64,000 bases of DNA, from contig NZ_AP024871.1 of NCBI RefSeq assembly GCF_024346875.1, positions 496,001 through 560,000 on the forward strand, read 5' to 3'. Below, piece after piece: positions 28,287 to 37,883 of this stretch. Every line of letters starts with the position of its first letter. The stretch's first letter is position 1. Made by a program: the position numbers and the translations under genes. Below the pieces are notes generated by a model that saw only the letters and a list, made by a program, of their open reading frames with translations, had not been told where the DNA came from and ran no database searches. This DNA is from Vibrio gallicus. Lineage in GTDB: Bacteria > Pseudomonadota > Gammaproteobacteria > Enterobacterales > Vibrionaceae.

Positions 28287-29723
28287 ATGTTTTTCAAAAG
28301 AAAAAATATTAACCCAGATTTTGAGCGAAAAGCGAATAGTGCTGAAAATCAAGAACAAGAACAAGAGCAAGTTGTTGAGACTAAGGTGAGTATTTCGCCG
28401 GTAACAAATGTGAGCCAGTCTGATATTGATAATGTCCCAGAGTTAGATAAAGCACAAAAGCAAGAACAGGACGTTAAACACTACTTCCATAAAAAGCTAT
28501 TAGAGACCCTTGATTTAGGTGTGTTATCTAATCTCGAAGAAGGAAGGGCGAAAAGAGAACTGCAAGAAGCTGTAAGCCAGCTAATGAATGATGATAAAAC
28601 CCATCCAGTAAGCTTGGAAGGGAGAAAACGTGTCATTAAGCAGATAGAAGACGAAGTGTTCGGGTTAGGGCCTTTAGAGCCGCTTTTAAATGATCGAAGC
28701 GTGTCGGATATTTTGGTCAATGGACCTCAAAGCGTATACGTCGAGAGGTTTGGTAAACTGGAGCGAACCCCGCATACGTTTTTAGATGAAAGGCACTTGC
28801 GGAATATTATCGATAGAATCGTTAGTCAAGTTGGGCGTAGGATTGATGAAGCATCGCCAATGGTTGATGCTCGCTTAAAAGATGGCTCTAGGGTTAACGC
28901 GATAATTCAACCCCTTGCAATCGATGGTGCCTCGGTTTCAATTCGTCGCTTTGCAGTAGACCGTTTGACCATGGATAATATGTTAGGTTTTAACTCTCTT
29001 TCTCCAGAGATGGCCAAATTTATCGAAGCGGCTGTTACTGGGGAGCTGAATATTCTCATATCTGGTGGTACCGGTTCAGGGAAAACTACCACCCTCAATA
29101 TATTCTCTGGTTTCATACCCAGTAATAAACGCATCGTAACTATTGAGGATTCAGCTGAACTTCAATTACAACAGCCACATGTCGTTCGCCTTGAAACCCG
29201 CCCTGCTAACCTTGAAGGGAAAGGAGAGATTACCCAGCGTGATTTAGTTAAGAACTCACTTCGTATGCGTCCAGATAGAATCGTGATTGGTGAGGTGCGT
29301 GGTTCCGAAGCGGTAGATATGCTTTCAGCTATGAACACAGGTCACGATGGTTCACTGGCCACGATTCACGCAAACACCCCTCGAGATGCCCTTAGCCGGG
29401 TAGAAAATATGTTCGCCATGGCTGGATGGAACATGACTGCAAAAAACCTGCGTTCACAAATTGCGTCTGCTATTCACCTTGTGGTTCAGATGGAGCGTCA
29501 AGAAGACGGTAAACGTCGCATGGTTAGTGTATGTGAGATTAACGGTATGGAAGGTGATGTTATTACTATGTCGGAAATATTTAAGTTCCGCCGTCGAGGT
29601 ATTGATGAGAACGGTAATATTATCGGTGAATATATTGCGACAGGAATCGTGCCATCTTGTCATGACAACTTGGTAAAAAGAGGTCTGGATATTCCATTTG
29701 AACTCTTTAAAGCCAGTAACTAG
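28287..29723 (+). CDS. tadA: Tad pilus assembly ATPase TadA/CpaF
   Basis: The secretion ATPase that powers Flp pilus extension and retraction. Of 478 residues, the first ~60 are polar and glutamine-rich, followed by the N-terminal domain and a RecA-like core. Walker A is SGGTGSGKTTT (K266), the Asp box IEDSAELQL follows, then Walker B and the His box in VIGEVRGSEAVDM ... SLATIHANTPRDA. Family length and place in the operon are as expected. Confidence 0.96.
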   Translation: MFFKRKNINPDFERKANSAENQEQEQEQVVETKVSISPVTNVSQSDIDNVPELDKAQKQEQDVKHYFHKKLLETLDLGVLSNLEEGRAKRELQEAVSQLMNDDKTHPVSLEGRKRVIKQIEDEVFGLGPLEPLLNDRSVSDILVNGPQSVYVERFGKLERTPHTFLDERHLRNIIDRIVSQVGRRIDEASPMVDARLKDGSRVNAIIQPLAIDGASVSIRRFAVDRLTMDNMLGFNSLSPEMAKFIEAAVTGELNILISGGTGSGKTTTLNIFSGFIPSNKRIVTIEDSAELQLQQPHVVRLETRPANLEGKGEITQRDLVKNSLRMRPDRIVIGEVRGSEAVDMLSAMNTGHDGSLATIHANTPRDALSRVENMFAMAGWNMTAKNLRSQIASAIHLVVQMERQEDGKRRMVSVCEINGMEGDVITMSEIFKFRRRGIDENGNIIGEYIATGIVPSCHDNLVKRGLDIPFELFKASN

Positions 29724-29737
29724 AGAGGCATTAGGCT

Positions 29738-30703
29738 ATGGATAATTTGGGTTTATTTCTAGTATTGCTGTTTTTTGCTGTTCTATTTATCTCACAAGCA
29801 TTGCTGTTACCTGTTGCAGGACAAAAGGCAAAACATGGTGAGTTGGCCAAGCGACTAAAGCAGGCTCAGCGTAAGGTAGACGAAGAGAGTTTGTCATTAC
29901 TTCAAGAGTATTATCTTAAAGAAATGACCCCCTTTGAAAGGCAGATGGTTAAAATACCTGCCTTTGAACGCCTTAAAAAAATGCTTGAACTAGGAGGCCT
30001 AAAAGTAACCCTCGGGCGTTTGATGGGGTGGGTTACGTTAGCAAGTGTCTTAGCGTTAGTTGTATCTCTGGTGTTAAACCAGCAGTGGTATGTATCGGTA
30101 GCTATTTTCTTTGCGCCGGTGGTTATCACATATATGTGGATCCAGCGCTGTATATCTAAACGACTACAAACCTTTGAAGAGCAGTTACCAGAATCGTTAG
30201 ATATTATTAAGCGGGTCCTTCAGGCGGGCCAACCGATAAACCAAGCCTTTAAAGAGGTTGGTGAGGAGATGCCAGACCCTATTGGACTGGAATTTAGTAA
30301 AACCTTTAACCTGCTCAATTTTGGCTATGATATGCGCCTTGCAATTATGCAGATGGTTGATAGAACACCAACTGTGTCTATGTTGGCTTTTGCGAGTGCA
30401 GTTATTTTGCAAAAAGAGACAGGGGGTAATTTGACTGAGAACCTTGATAAGGTTTCGAAGGTTTTACGTGCTAGGTTTAAACTAGCTAGGAAAATAAGAA
30501 CCCTATCAGCAGAGGCTCGTCTTTCCTCATGGATCTTAGTACTGTCTCCTTTCGCACTTTATATATTAACTATGTTTATCAACCCAACTCATGCTGAACT
30601 ATTGATTAGTGATCCTCGAGGTATTACCGCAGTGAGCGTTGGTATCGTGAGCCTTGCGATTGGTGCGTTTTGGATAAGAAGAATTGTAAATATTAAGGTG
30701 TAG
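29738..30703 (+). CDS. tadB: Tad inner-membrane platform protein TadB
   Basis: A 321-residue type II secretion F-domain protein. An N-terminal membrane helix (LFLVLLFFAVLFISQALLL), a helix pair near 90-130, the cytoplasmic F domain with LPESLDIIKRVLQAGQPINQAFKEV, and C-terminal helices are visible. TadB pairs with TadC to form the platform on which TadA acts. It is 2 bases from tadC. Confidence 0.93.
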   Translation: MDNLGLFLVLLFFAVLFISQALLLPVAGQKAKHGELAKRLKQAQRKVDEESLSLLQEYYLKEMTPFERQMVKIPAFERLKKMLELGGLKVTLGRLMGWVTLASVLALVVSLVLNQQWYVSVAIFFAPVVITYMWIQRCISKRLQTFEEQLPESLDIIKRVLQAGQPINQAFKEVGEEMPDPIGLEFSKTFNLLNFGYDMRLAIMQMVDRTPTVSMLAFASAVILQKETGGNLTENLDKVSKVLRARFKLARKIRTLSAEARLSSWILVLSPFALYILTMFINPTHAELLISDPRGITAVSVGIVSLAIGAFWIRRIVNIKV

Positions 30704-30705
30704 TT

Positions 30706-31650
30706 ATGGATTTCAATAGCTTACTAGGTACATCATCACTGCAAGACTTAATCAGTCGCGATAATCTTTTCTTATTTATGGTTATGGTTGGCACAGTCTT
30801 AGCGGTTATGGCTGTCGGGATGCTAGTGCTGGGCGTTAACTCGCCTTTAAAAAGAAAACTGAAATCGATTAGTGGTGATTCTGACCCACATGCAAGGTCT
30901 GATCGAATGGACAGCGCGTTAAAAAACTTTGCACCACTCATGGTTCCCAACTCAGCTAAAGAAAGACACAGTATACAACTGCAACTTATTCAGGCTGGGT
31001 ATCATGATCAAAGTGCCTTAAATCTGTTTTATGCGATAAAGCTATTTAGTGCATTGATCGGTGTATTTTTATCGGCCGTTGTATATTTCCTGATGAGAGA
31101 CTCAGGATATATGACACTGCTTATTATTGTGGCCTTGTGGTTTGGTCTATTTGGTCCAAATATGGTTTTGGCCAAGATGGTTTCTGAGCGAAAAGACAGG
31201 GTCAAAGCGGCGGTCCCCGATGCTTTAGACTTACTCGTAGTGTGTACTGAATCTGGCTTGGGGTTCAATGCCGCGCTTAAAAGAGTGGGAGACGAGCTTA
31301 TGGTGAGTCACCCCGATTTTGCCGCCGAACTAGAGACGGTATGCGCTAAGATTCAAGCCGGTGTTGAAATGCCAATCGCCTTTAAAGAGTTGGTCGATAG
31401 AACCGGTGTAGTTGAGTTGACTGGGCTAGTGACAATGCTTTCACATGCCGCCAAAGTTGGGGGGAGTATTGCACAAACCTTAAGAGACTATACTGAAGAC
31501 TATCGAGATAAACGAACTCAAGAAGCAGAAGAGGTTGCAGCAAAAATTCCCACAAAAATGTTATTCCCAATGGTGATGTTTATCTGGCCTTGCTTCTTTA
31601 TTGTGGCGCTGGGACCTGGATTAATGACGCTGTTCGATGCGCTAAAATAG
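30706..31650 (+). CDS. tadC: Tad inner-membrane platform protein TadC
   Basis: A 314-residue paralogue of TadB with the same F-domain layout: an N-terminal helix, a helix pair around 105-145, VPDALDLLVVCTESGLGFNAALKRV in the cytoplasmic domain, and a C-terminal helix (FPMVMFIWPCFFIVALGPGLM). It follows tadB by 2 bases and precedes tadD by 15. Confidence 0.93.
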   Translation: MDFNSLLGTSSLQDLISRDNLFLFMVMVGTVLAVMAVGMLVLGVNSPLKRKLKSISGDSDPHARSDRMDSALKNFAPLMVPNSAKERHSIQLQLIQAGYHDQSALNLFYAIKLFSALIGVFLSAVVYFLMRDSGYMTLLIIVALWFGLFGPNMVLAKMVSERKDRVKAAVPDALDLLVVCTESGLGFNAALKRVGDELMVSHPDFAAELETVCAKIQAGVEMPIAFKELVDRTGVVELTGLVTMLSHAAKVGGSIAQTLRDYTEDYRDKRTQEAEEVAAKIPTKMLFPMVMFIWPCFFIVALGPGLMTLFDALK

Positions 31651-31665
31651 CTAAGGAAATAAGAA

Positions 31666-32694
31666 ATGGATTTCAAACTTAAAAAACTGGTTGTCGCATT
31701 GACCTTAGGTGTGAGCCTGTTCGGTTGTGCCTCAGATACCGACAACAAAAACAGCTCATTTGATAACAGCTTATATTCAGGTAAACCTGTTGACTCGTTA
31801 ACTAATGAAGAGCCACCTAAAACAGAGTTAGAGGCTATTGAAAGAGGGGATAAAGCGCTAACCAATCAAAATTATGATTTAGCTCTTTATGAATATATTC
31901 GCTCACTCACGTTTAACGATGCAACTCATCAGCCTAAAACCCTCTATACCATAGGTCGAATCCATGCTGCAAAGGGAGATGTTGCACTAGCTGAAAAGGC
32001 GTATCTCAAATCAGTTGAGGCTGAGCCCAATAGCATTAAATCTTTGGAGGAGTTAGGGCTTATCTATACTAAGCAGGGCTTGGTAGATGAAGGTAGAACC
32101 TACTTCTTTAGAGCTGTAAGTGAGGATCAAGTTAGGCTTAATAACCCTCAGGTCTTGGAAAATTACTCTTCGCTTACAGACGAAGTTCTTAAAGATTTAC
32201 CCTATGATTCTCAGAGCCCATTTAGAAGTTATATGGGACTGGGCGTATTATCTGATACGGAGCAAAACCATGACCTTGCTAAGCGCTACTATGAAAGAGC
32301 ATTAGAGATTGCTCCAAACTCAACCCAGACTCTAGTTAACCTTGGTTATTCTCATTATATGAGTGGAGGGTACTATTTGGCGCAACGGATAACCAATCGC
32401 GCCCTTAAAAGAGAACCTGGGAATGAAAAAGCACTGAATAATCTGGCGTTAATCTATATTGCTTTAGGGGATAACCGACAAGCTTTGAATATATTTAAAA
32501 GGAATATGAGTGAGCCAGAAGCGCTTAATAATGTAGGTTACTTCGTGATGTTAAGGGGAAGCCCAGAAGAAGCGATTCCATACTTTCAACAAGCAATTGA
32601 TAAAAAGCCTTCTTACTATAAGACGGCCAATGAGAACCTAGAAAGAGCTCTGTCGGAATTGCGACTGCAAAAAGTTGAACCGGTAGAAGGGTAG
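31666..32694 (+). CDS. tadD: TPR lipoprotein TadD
   Basis: A 342-residue lipoprotein with lipobox LFGC (C about residue 19) and a series of tetratricopeptide repeats from about residue 55 to 330 (for example LYTIGRIHAAKGDVALAEKAY, ALNNLALIYIALGDNRQALNIF, NNVGYFVMLRGSPEEAIPYF). TadD is needed for Flp pilus biogenesis, probably by helping the secretin assemble. It is the last Tad gene here; a terminator follows and no tadE, tadF or tadG is found. Confidence 0.92.
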   Translation: MDFKLKKLVVALTLGVSLFGCASDTDNKNSSFDNSLYSGKPVDSLTNEEPPKTELEAIERGDKALTNQNYDLALYEYIRSLTFNDATHQPKTLYTIGRIHAAKGDVALAEKAYLKSVEAEPNSIKSLEELGLIYTKQGLVDEGRTYFFRAVSEDQVRLNNPQVLENYSSLTDEVLKDLPYDSQSPFRSYMGLGVLSDTEQNHDLAKRYYERALEIAPNSTQTLVNLGYSHYMSGGYYLAQRITNRALKREPGNEKALNNLALIYIALGDNRQALNIFKRNMSEPEALNNVGYFVMLRGSPEEAIPYFQQAIDKKPSYYKTANENLERALSELRLQKVEPVEG

Positions 32695-33136
32695 TACAGT
32701 AAGCTAAGATTAGTATGCCACATGGATAAGCACTCCAATTTATTGGAGTGCTTATTTTTTATTGCAGATAGAGCACTAGCAATGGTGGTAAGTACCAAAA
32801 AAATTGATGATTGAGCTACAATTATTACCTGAAGTTGGACTTATTATATTTTTGTTTAGGTTGCGTTTGTTTTGAAAATGGAATGTATGACTCCGATGTT
32901 GAAATGCTGGTGGTTTACCGCGTTGGGTCTGGGTGTTTTTTGAGCTAACTTGTCTTTGTTGTGTGATTAGTTTGTTAGGATTTATGTTTTTGGAAGCGTA
33001 AAATTGAGACGGCCTTCAAATACTGATAATTAACAGGCTAAGTGAGAATAATTATCTATTGTTGGTCTGATAGGGTTTGTGGGGGCTTTGCAGCCGTTCA
33101 AAGCTCTTTAAACACTTTAAGAAGGAGTATTCATAG
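32695..33136. other. 442-bp intergenic region between the Tad locus and the symporter gene
   Basis: It holds the tadD terminator (32726-32761), then AT-rich sequence without a convincing gene. A 21-codon ATG frame at 32878-32943 has no ribosome site. Near the end, GCTTTG/CAAAGC (33085-33104) can form a small hairpin, and AAGGAG (33120-33125) is the ribosome site of the symporter. The long untranslated stretch may hold the symporter promoter. Confidence 0.6.
32726..32761 (+). terminator. Rho-independent terminator of the Tad operon
   Basis: Stem AAGCACTCCAAT / ATTGGAGTGCTT with a TT loop, followed by ATTTTTT; 32 bases after the tadD stop. Confidence 0.92.
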
Positions 33137-34443
33137 ATGAATACTGATAAAAAACTGTCTCTGACAGCCCGTGTGATTATGGGTATGGTATTAGGGATAC
33201 TGACAGGTTTTATTATTCGTTTGATATTTTCAGAAAACCACTTTGTACAAGGTTATCTGGTAAACGGTTTATTTGATGTCGGTGGATCTATATTTATTGC
33301 AAGCTTAAAAATGCTTGTAGTGCCATTGGTCTTTGTCTCTCTAGTTTGCGGAACCAGTTCCCTAAAAGACATTTCTACCTTAGGTCGACTTGGTGGAAAA
33401 ACGCTGCTTTTTTATATCATTACAACCATGATCGCTATCTCTATGGCTATTTTCATGGGAACGGTATTCCAGCCCGGTAGTGGTGCCGACCTCACTGCGG
33501 CAACCTCCTTTACTGCGACCGAAGCGCCTTCGCTAGGCAAAGTTATTATCGATATGTTCCCTACCAACCCGATTCAATCTATGGCTCAGGGAAACACACT
33601 GCAGATTATTGTATTTGCGTTGCTGTTTGGTATCGCGATAAGCGCTTGTGGCGAAGCTGGCGATAGAGTTGCCGCTGCATTTCGTGATATCAACGAAGTG
33701 ATCATGAAGCTCGTTACGCTGCTTATGAATATCGCTCCTTATGGTGTGTTTTTCTTAATGTCGAAGCTGTTTGCAAATATTGGCCTTGGAGCTATTGTCA
33801 ATCTGGGGGGTACTTCCTGGTATTGAGCGCCGCATTATTGATTCAAGGTTTGGTGGTATATCCAATATTATTGAAGGTTGCAACGGGTCTAAATCCGATC
33901 AACTTCTTGAAGAAAATGGAAGATGCGGTCATGTTCGCATTCTCTACTGCTTCTTCAAATGCAACCATTCCGGTGACTATGGAAACTGCGACTCATCGCT
34001 TGGGAGTCCATAACCGTGTTTCATCTTTTACTATACCGTTAGGTGCAACGATCAATATGGATGGTACTGCCATCATGCAAGGTGTTGCGACCGCCTTTAT
34101 TGCACAAGCGTTCAATATTGACCTAACTATGGGGGACTATCTAACGGTAATCCTAACTGCGACATTGGCCTCTATAGGTACTGCTGGTGTCCCAGGGGTT
34201 GGTTTGATTATGCTTGCAATGGTATTGAACCAAGTGGGTCTTCCTTTAGAAGGTATTGCCTTAATTATGGGGGTGGATCGCCTATTGGATATGATTCGTA
34301 CTGCGGTAAATATTACAGGTGATAGTGCGGTTACTGTAATTGTTGGTAAGTCAGAGGGTGCGTTAGATATCGATACATTCAACGACCCAGGCGCTGGTAA
34401 GAAGCAAGAGGAAGTTAATCTTCATACGTTATCTGAAAAGTAA
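33137..34443 (+). pseudogene. Dicarboxylate/amino acid:cation symporter (DAACS), frameshifted
   Basis: Two overlapping frames, 33137-33826 and 33823-34443, together give one DAACS symporter of about 435 residues (glutamate/aspartate or C4-dicarboxylate uptake with Na+ or H+). The first frame ends in IVNLGGTSWY; the second resumes with SAALLIQGLVVYPILL. The break is at a run of six G (33805-33810): a seventh G would restore the reading LGGYFLVLSAALL. Family motifs are otherwise intact: ASSNATIPVTMET, the NMDGTAI region, and IMGVDRLLDMIRTAVNITGDSAV. It is a recent loss, a phase-variable tract, or a sequencing error. AAGGAG precedes ATG 33137. Confidence 0.85.
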
Positions 34444-34497
34444 CAACTGAAGAGAGTTAGCTTTAGTTTTTGCTTCGCTCTAATGTCGAAGCATAAT

Positions 34498-34530
34498 AAA
34501 AGGGAGAACATAATGTTCTCCCTTTTTTTA
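34498..34530 (+). terminator. Rho-independent terminator of the symporter gene
   Basis: Stem AAAGGGAGAACA / TGTTCTCCCTTT with a 3-base loop, followed by seven T residues. Confidence 0.92.
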
Positions 34531-34573
34531 CGTTTTTATTTCACGAAACAATAATTCATCTCGGAAACAATGG

Positions 34574-35605
34574 TTAGTTGTTGCTATGTAATTCGCTATT
34601 GAGTTCAACAGCAGACTTATTGGTAAGACACTCTACCGCACCTGATTGAGAGTTTCTGCGGAAAAGTAGATCCGACTTTCCAGCAAGATCACGTGCTTTT
34701 GCTATCTCAACTGGTTTACCATTGCTATCAAGCATCTGCACTTTGGTGCCAGCTGTTACGTACAAGCCAGATTCAATAGTACAGCGGTCCCCTAGAGGAA
34801 AGCCTAGGCCAGCATTAGCGCCAAGTAGGCTATTTTCACCAATAGCAATAACAACCTTACCGCCGCCAGAGAGTGTGCCCATAATTGAAGCACCACCACC
34901 AATGTCTGATCCTTCACCAACCATAACACCCGCTGAGATTCGACCTTCAACCATACTTACACCTGTTGTGCCAGCATTGAAGTTGATAAAGCCCTCGTGC
35001 ATAACGGTTGTGCCTTCACCTACATGCGCACCAAGGCGTACACGAGAGGTATCAGCAATACGAACGCCAGTCGGAACAATGTAGTCTACCATTTTAGGGA
35101 ATTTATCTACGCAATCGACCGTTAAAGCACGTCCAGCAAGGCGAGCGTCAATTTGACGTTCAGCAAGCTCAGGAAGATCGATAGGGCCTTCATTTGTCCA
35201 TGCGATGTTGTGTAGTAGACCAAAAATACCATCGAGAACAATAGCGTGTGGTTTAGCAAGGCGATGAGAAATAAGTTGCAACTTTAAAAAGCCCTCGGCA
35301 ACTGATTGAGGCTTGTCATCAGTTTCAAGAACTGTAATCACCAAAGGTTGAGTTGATTGTGCTGCTTTTGAAGCAAAGTTTGCGCTTGCAGATTGGTTAT
35401 TATTTTCAAACACAGTTACAAGCTCGGCGCATTGCTGTGGAGATAGTTCAATACTTTGATTGCCTTGCGTGTAGTTTGATACCTGTTTAACTGCTGCAAT
35501 TAAATCAGAAGTTGGGTTTAAGATTGGGGCAGGGAAGAAGGCTTCAATAATTTTACCATCTCGGTTTTTGGTTGCGCTACCGAGAGCCAGTGCAAAGAAA
35601 GACAT
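34574..35605 (-). CDS. dapD: 2,3,4,5-tetrahydropyridine-2,6-dicarboxylate N-succinyltransferase
   Basis: DapD adds succinyl from succinyl-CoA to tetrahydrodipicolinate in lysine and diaminopimelate synthesis. I take ATG at 35605 (343 residues, MSFFALALGSATKNRDGK) because GGAGATTTATTA lies directly upstream; an in-frame start at 35650 would add 15 residues. The middle and C-terminal parts form a left-handed beta-helix of hexapeptide repeats (VRIADTSRVRLGAHVGEGTTVM, GRISAGVMVGEGSDIGGGASI). This is the ~340-residue long form found in vibrios, not the 274-residue enteric form. Confidence 0.92.
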   Translation of the reverse strand: MSFFALALGSATKNRDGKIIEAFFPAPILNPTSDLIAAVKQVSNYTQGNQSIELSPQQCAELVTVFENNNQSASANFASKAAQSTQPLVITVLETDDKPQSVAEGFLKLQLISHRLAKPHAIVLDGIFGLLHNIAWTNEGPIDLPELAERQIDARLAGRALTVDCVDKFPKMVDYIVPTGVRIADTSRVRLGAHVGEGTTVMHEGFINFNAGTTGVSMVEGRISAGVMVGEGSDIGGGASIMGTLSGGGKVVIAIGENSLLGANAGLGFPLGDRCTIESGLYVTAGTKVQMLDSNGKPVEIAKARDLAGKSDLLFRRNSQSGAVECLTNKSAVELNSELHSNN

Positions 35606-35781
35606 TAATAAATCTCCATATAATAGTTTTGGCATGCTAGCTAAGCTCATTTATGAACCCAGATATCAGAATGCATGCCTCTTAAATTTGTTATCAGGAT
35701 TACACTATAATCAGCCCAAGCATAGGTGAAAAGGGCTAAATCATGAAAACTGACAAAATGGTTGAGTCTATGAGTGCTGCA

Positions 35782-36423
35782 CTAGTTGAATAGCGCACTA
35801 TAGGCTTGATGGATACCCTCGATAAGCATCTGCATACCGATTACAGCTAGGATTAACCCCATCATTCTAGTAATTACATTGAGCACACTTGCGCCGAGTG
35901 CTTTCACTAAGGCTTCACCAGAGACAAATAGTAAATAGGTAATGCCACATAACAGTGCAAACGCAAGTACAGTAATACTTACCTCATAATAGCCCCCAAC
36001 TGCGGCGAAGTTCATCGCTGTCGCTATGGTGCCAGGACCTGCCAAAATAGGCATTGCTAGTGGTGATACAGCAATTCCGAGTGCAGCTTGTTTTTGCTCT
36101 AATGCTGACATGCGTTTATTGGCGTGGGTGTGTTCATTCTTGCCTTGCAGCATATTGAAGCCAATCATGATAACCAAAATACCACCCGTGATACGCAGTG
36201 CATACAAGGTGATACCGAACAGGTCAAAGATGATCTTTCCTGATATCGCAAAAATAGTAACTATGATAAAAGCGATAAATACGGAACGTAGGGCGACTGA
36301 TTTGGCGGTGGCATGGTCTGCACCACTAGTAAGTCCAAGGAATATAGGGGTGTTGGCAATAGGGTTCATGATAGCAAAAAAGCCCATAAACACAGTTACA
36401 GCATGAAGAATTAACTCTTTCAT
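35782..36423 (-). CDS. MarC/YchE-family integral membrane protein
   Basis: A 213-residue inner-membrane protein with six predicted helices and the MarC-family motif NPIANTPIFLGLT near the N-terminus (about 20-32) and its repeat-like ISPLAMPILAGPGTIATAM (about 118-136; here AVSPLAMP). MarC proteins have no proven role; the earlier link to multiple antibiotic resistance was withdrawn. Length is nearest to E. coli YchE. It sits between dapD and yebG on the same strand. Confidence 0.87.
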   Translation of the reverse strand: MKELILHAVTVFMGFFAIMNPIANTPIFLGLTSGADHATAKSVALRSVFIAFIIVTIFAISGKIIFDLFGITLYALRITGGILVIMIGFNMLQGKNEHTHANKRMSALEQKQAALGIAVSPLAMPILAGPGTIATAMNFAAVGGYYEVSITVLAFALLCGITYLLFVSGEALVKALGASVLNVITRMMGLILAVIGMQMLIEGIHQAYSALFN

Positions 36424-36490
36424 TGAGGTTGTTGCATATGAGTGATTAATAGGGACTACGTTAGCAGTCCCTGTACAACTATTCTAGAGT

Positions 36491-36793
36491 TTAAGCTGCA
36501 TCAGACTCGCTAGATTCATCTATTGCTGAATCTTTTACCACTTTTGGCTTTTTAGGGGCAGGTTTGCGTTTTGCTCCCAAGGCGTAAAGTACTTCGTCTT
36601 TGTTTTTTGCCAGATACATAGAAAGCTCTTCTTGCTTCTCTTCATCTGCAATAATTTCACTTTTACCTAGCAGTTCGAATAGTTCGTCGGCCATATCCAG
36701 CATTTTGTCATAGGCATCAGCTTCCGCTTTTGAGGTAAAAGTCATCTTTTCTTCTCCGTTGCGTTCTACCACGTACTTGACGATAACAGCCAT
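36491..36793 (-). CDS. yebG: YebG family DNA-damage-inducible protein
   Basis: A 100-residue small protein closely resembling E. coli YebG: MAVIVKYVVERNGEEKMTFTSKAEADAYDKMLDMAD matches the start of YebG almost residue by residue. The C-terminal half is lysine/proline rich and ends in an acidic tail. YebG is induced by DNA damage through LexA but its function is unknown. A LexA box lies 33 bases upstream of the start, which supports the identity. Confidence 0.9.
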   Translation of the reverse strand: MAVIVKYVVERNGEEKMTFTSKAEADAYDKMLDMADELFELLGKSEIIADEEKQEELSMYLAKNKDEVLYALGAKRKPAPKKPKVVKDSAIDESSESDAA

Positions 36794-36825
36794 GGTTCAT
36801 CCTCATTAAATTAGGTTATTTGATA

Positions 36826-36841
36826 CTGTTGATTTATACAG
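36826..36841. promoter_or_regulatory. LexA box (SOS operator) of yebG
   Basis: CTGT-TGATTTAT-ACAG matches the gamma-proteobacterial LexA consensus CTGT-N8-ACAG exactly, with the AT-rich centre. It is 33 bases before the yebG start codon. Confidence 0.85.
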
Positions 36842-36844
36842 AAT

Positions 36845-37777
36845 TCACTGTTTACAGTCTAGTTCAGTTGCTGATTTTGCGAGGTGATTGCTCAATCGCC
36901 AAGCAAGACTAAAGTCAATAAAGGCTTTTAGCTGTGGATTGAGGTGTTTTTTGTTATGCACCACAAGCTGCATCTTTCTAGCTAGTGGCAGTTGAATGGC
37001 AAGTTTTGCTACCTTTCCTGCTTGAATTGCGGTTGCTACGGATAATTCCGATAGACAAGCCAGTCCCAATCCAACGCCAACACTATTAATAATCGCTTCG
37101 CTAGAAGTCAGCTCAAATGCTTTATTCCAGCTTTTAAGTTGAGTGGCAATGTGGGTAATAAAGAAATCTCGAGATCCCGAACCGGGCTCTCGTAGTAGCC
37201 AACTTTGTGATTCTAAATCATGGAGATAAAGGTTTTTGTTATTCAATAATGGGTGAGAGGGCGCACATACAATGCACATGTTGTCGTAACCAAAAGAGTG
37301 ATGATTGAGTTGAGGGGAGACTTCATTGCTTTCTATTAGTGCGCAATCTAAACCAAACTCAGACACTTGTTGAACCAAAGCGGATGAGTTTGAAAGTTGC
37401 ATATCAAATTCAATATTAGGATGTTTTGCGGTAAAATCGCGAACTAATAATGGTAACAATTGATTCCCTATGGTGTTGCTTGCCCCAAGGTGGATTTTAC
37501 CTGTTAGTTGGGAGCCCTGATTGAATAGCTGGGGCAGCTCTCTAGCTCGGTCCAATAATTCATTGGCTGCGGGAAGTAAAAGTTTTCCTTCATTGTTGAG
37601 CACCAAGCGGTTTTTGATGCGGTCAAATAGGCTATGCCCAAGTTGATTTTCAAGCTCGGCTAAAGAAAGGCTTACGGCGGCTTTAGATAAGCACAGCTTC
37701 GTGGCTGCCGCTGATAGAGAGCGAGCTTGTGTGATTGAGATAAATACTTCGAGTTGGCGCAGAGTGAAGGCTAACAT
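36845..37777 (-). CDS. LysR-family regulator (YeiE-like)
   Basis: A 310-residue LysR regulator: winged helix-turn-helix at about 4-62 (LRQLEVFISITQARSLSAAATKLCLSKAAVSLSLAELENQLG) and a full effector-binding domain. The wording WLLREPGSGSRDFF is shared with CysB/YeiE-type regulators. It is divergent from the TDT transporter gene with 106 bases between the starts, so that transporter is its most likely target. The ligand is unknown. Confidence 0.9.
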   Translation of the reverse strand: MLAFTLRQLEVFISITQARSLSAAATKLCLSKAAVSLSLAELENQLGHSLFDRIKNRLVLNNEGKLLLPAANELLDRARELPQLFNQGSQLTGKIHLGASNTIGNQLLPLLVRDFTAKHPNIEFDMQLSNSSALVQQVSEFGLDCALIESNEVSPQLNHHSFGYDNMCIVCAPSHPLLNNKNLYLHDLESQSWLLREPGSGSRDFFITHIATQLKSWNKAFELTSSEAIINSVGVGLGLACLSELSVATAIQAGKVAKLAIQLPLARKMQLVVHNKKHLNPQLKAFIDFSLAWRLSNHLAKSATELDCKQ

Positions 37778-37883
37778 AATGTTTAATTTTACTTGACGTG
37801 TGTTTTGTATCTTTAAATTTTAATAAACGAAATGCAAGTGTAATCTGAACGCATTACTTTTTAGAACACAGATCGAGGGCTCA

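Noticed and set aside
32878..32943. 21-codon ATG frame (MECMTPMLKCWWF...) before the symporter
   Set aside because: No ribosome site, no conserved feature visible and not directly linked to a regulatory hairpin.
35743..35793. 16-codon ATG frame overlapping the end of the MarC-family gene
   Set aside because: No good ribosome site and overlaps a real gene on the other strand.
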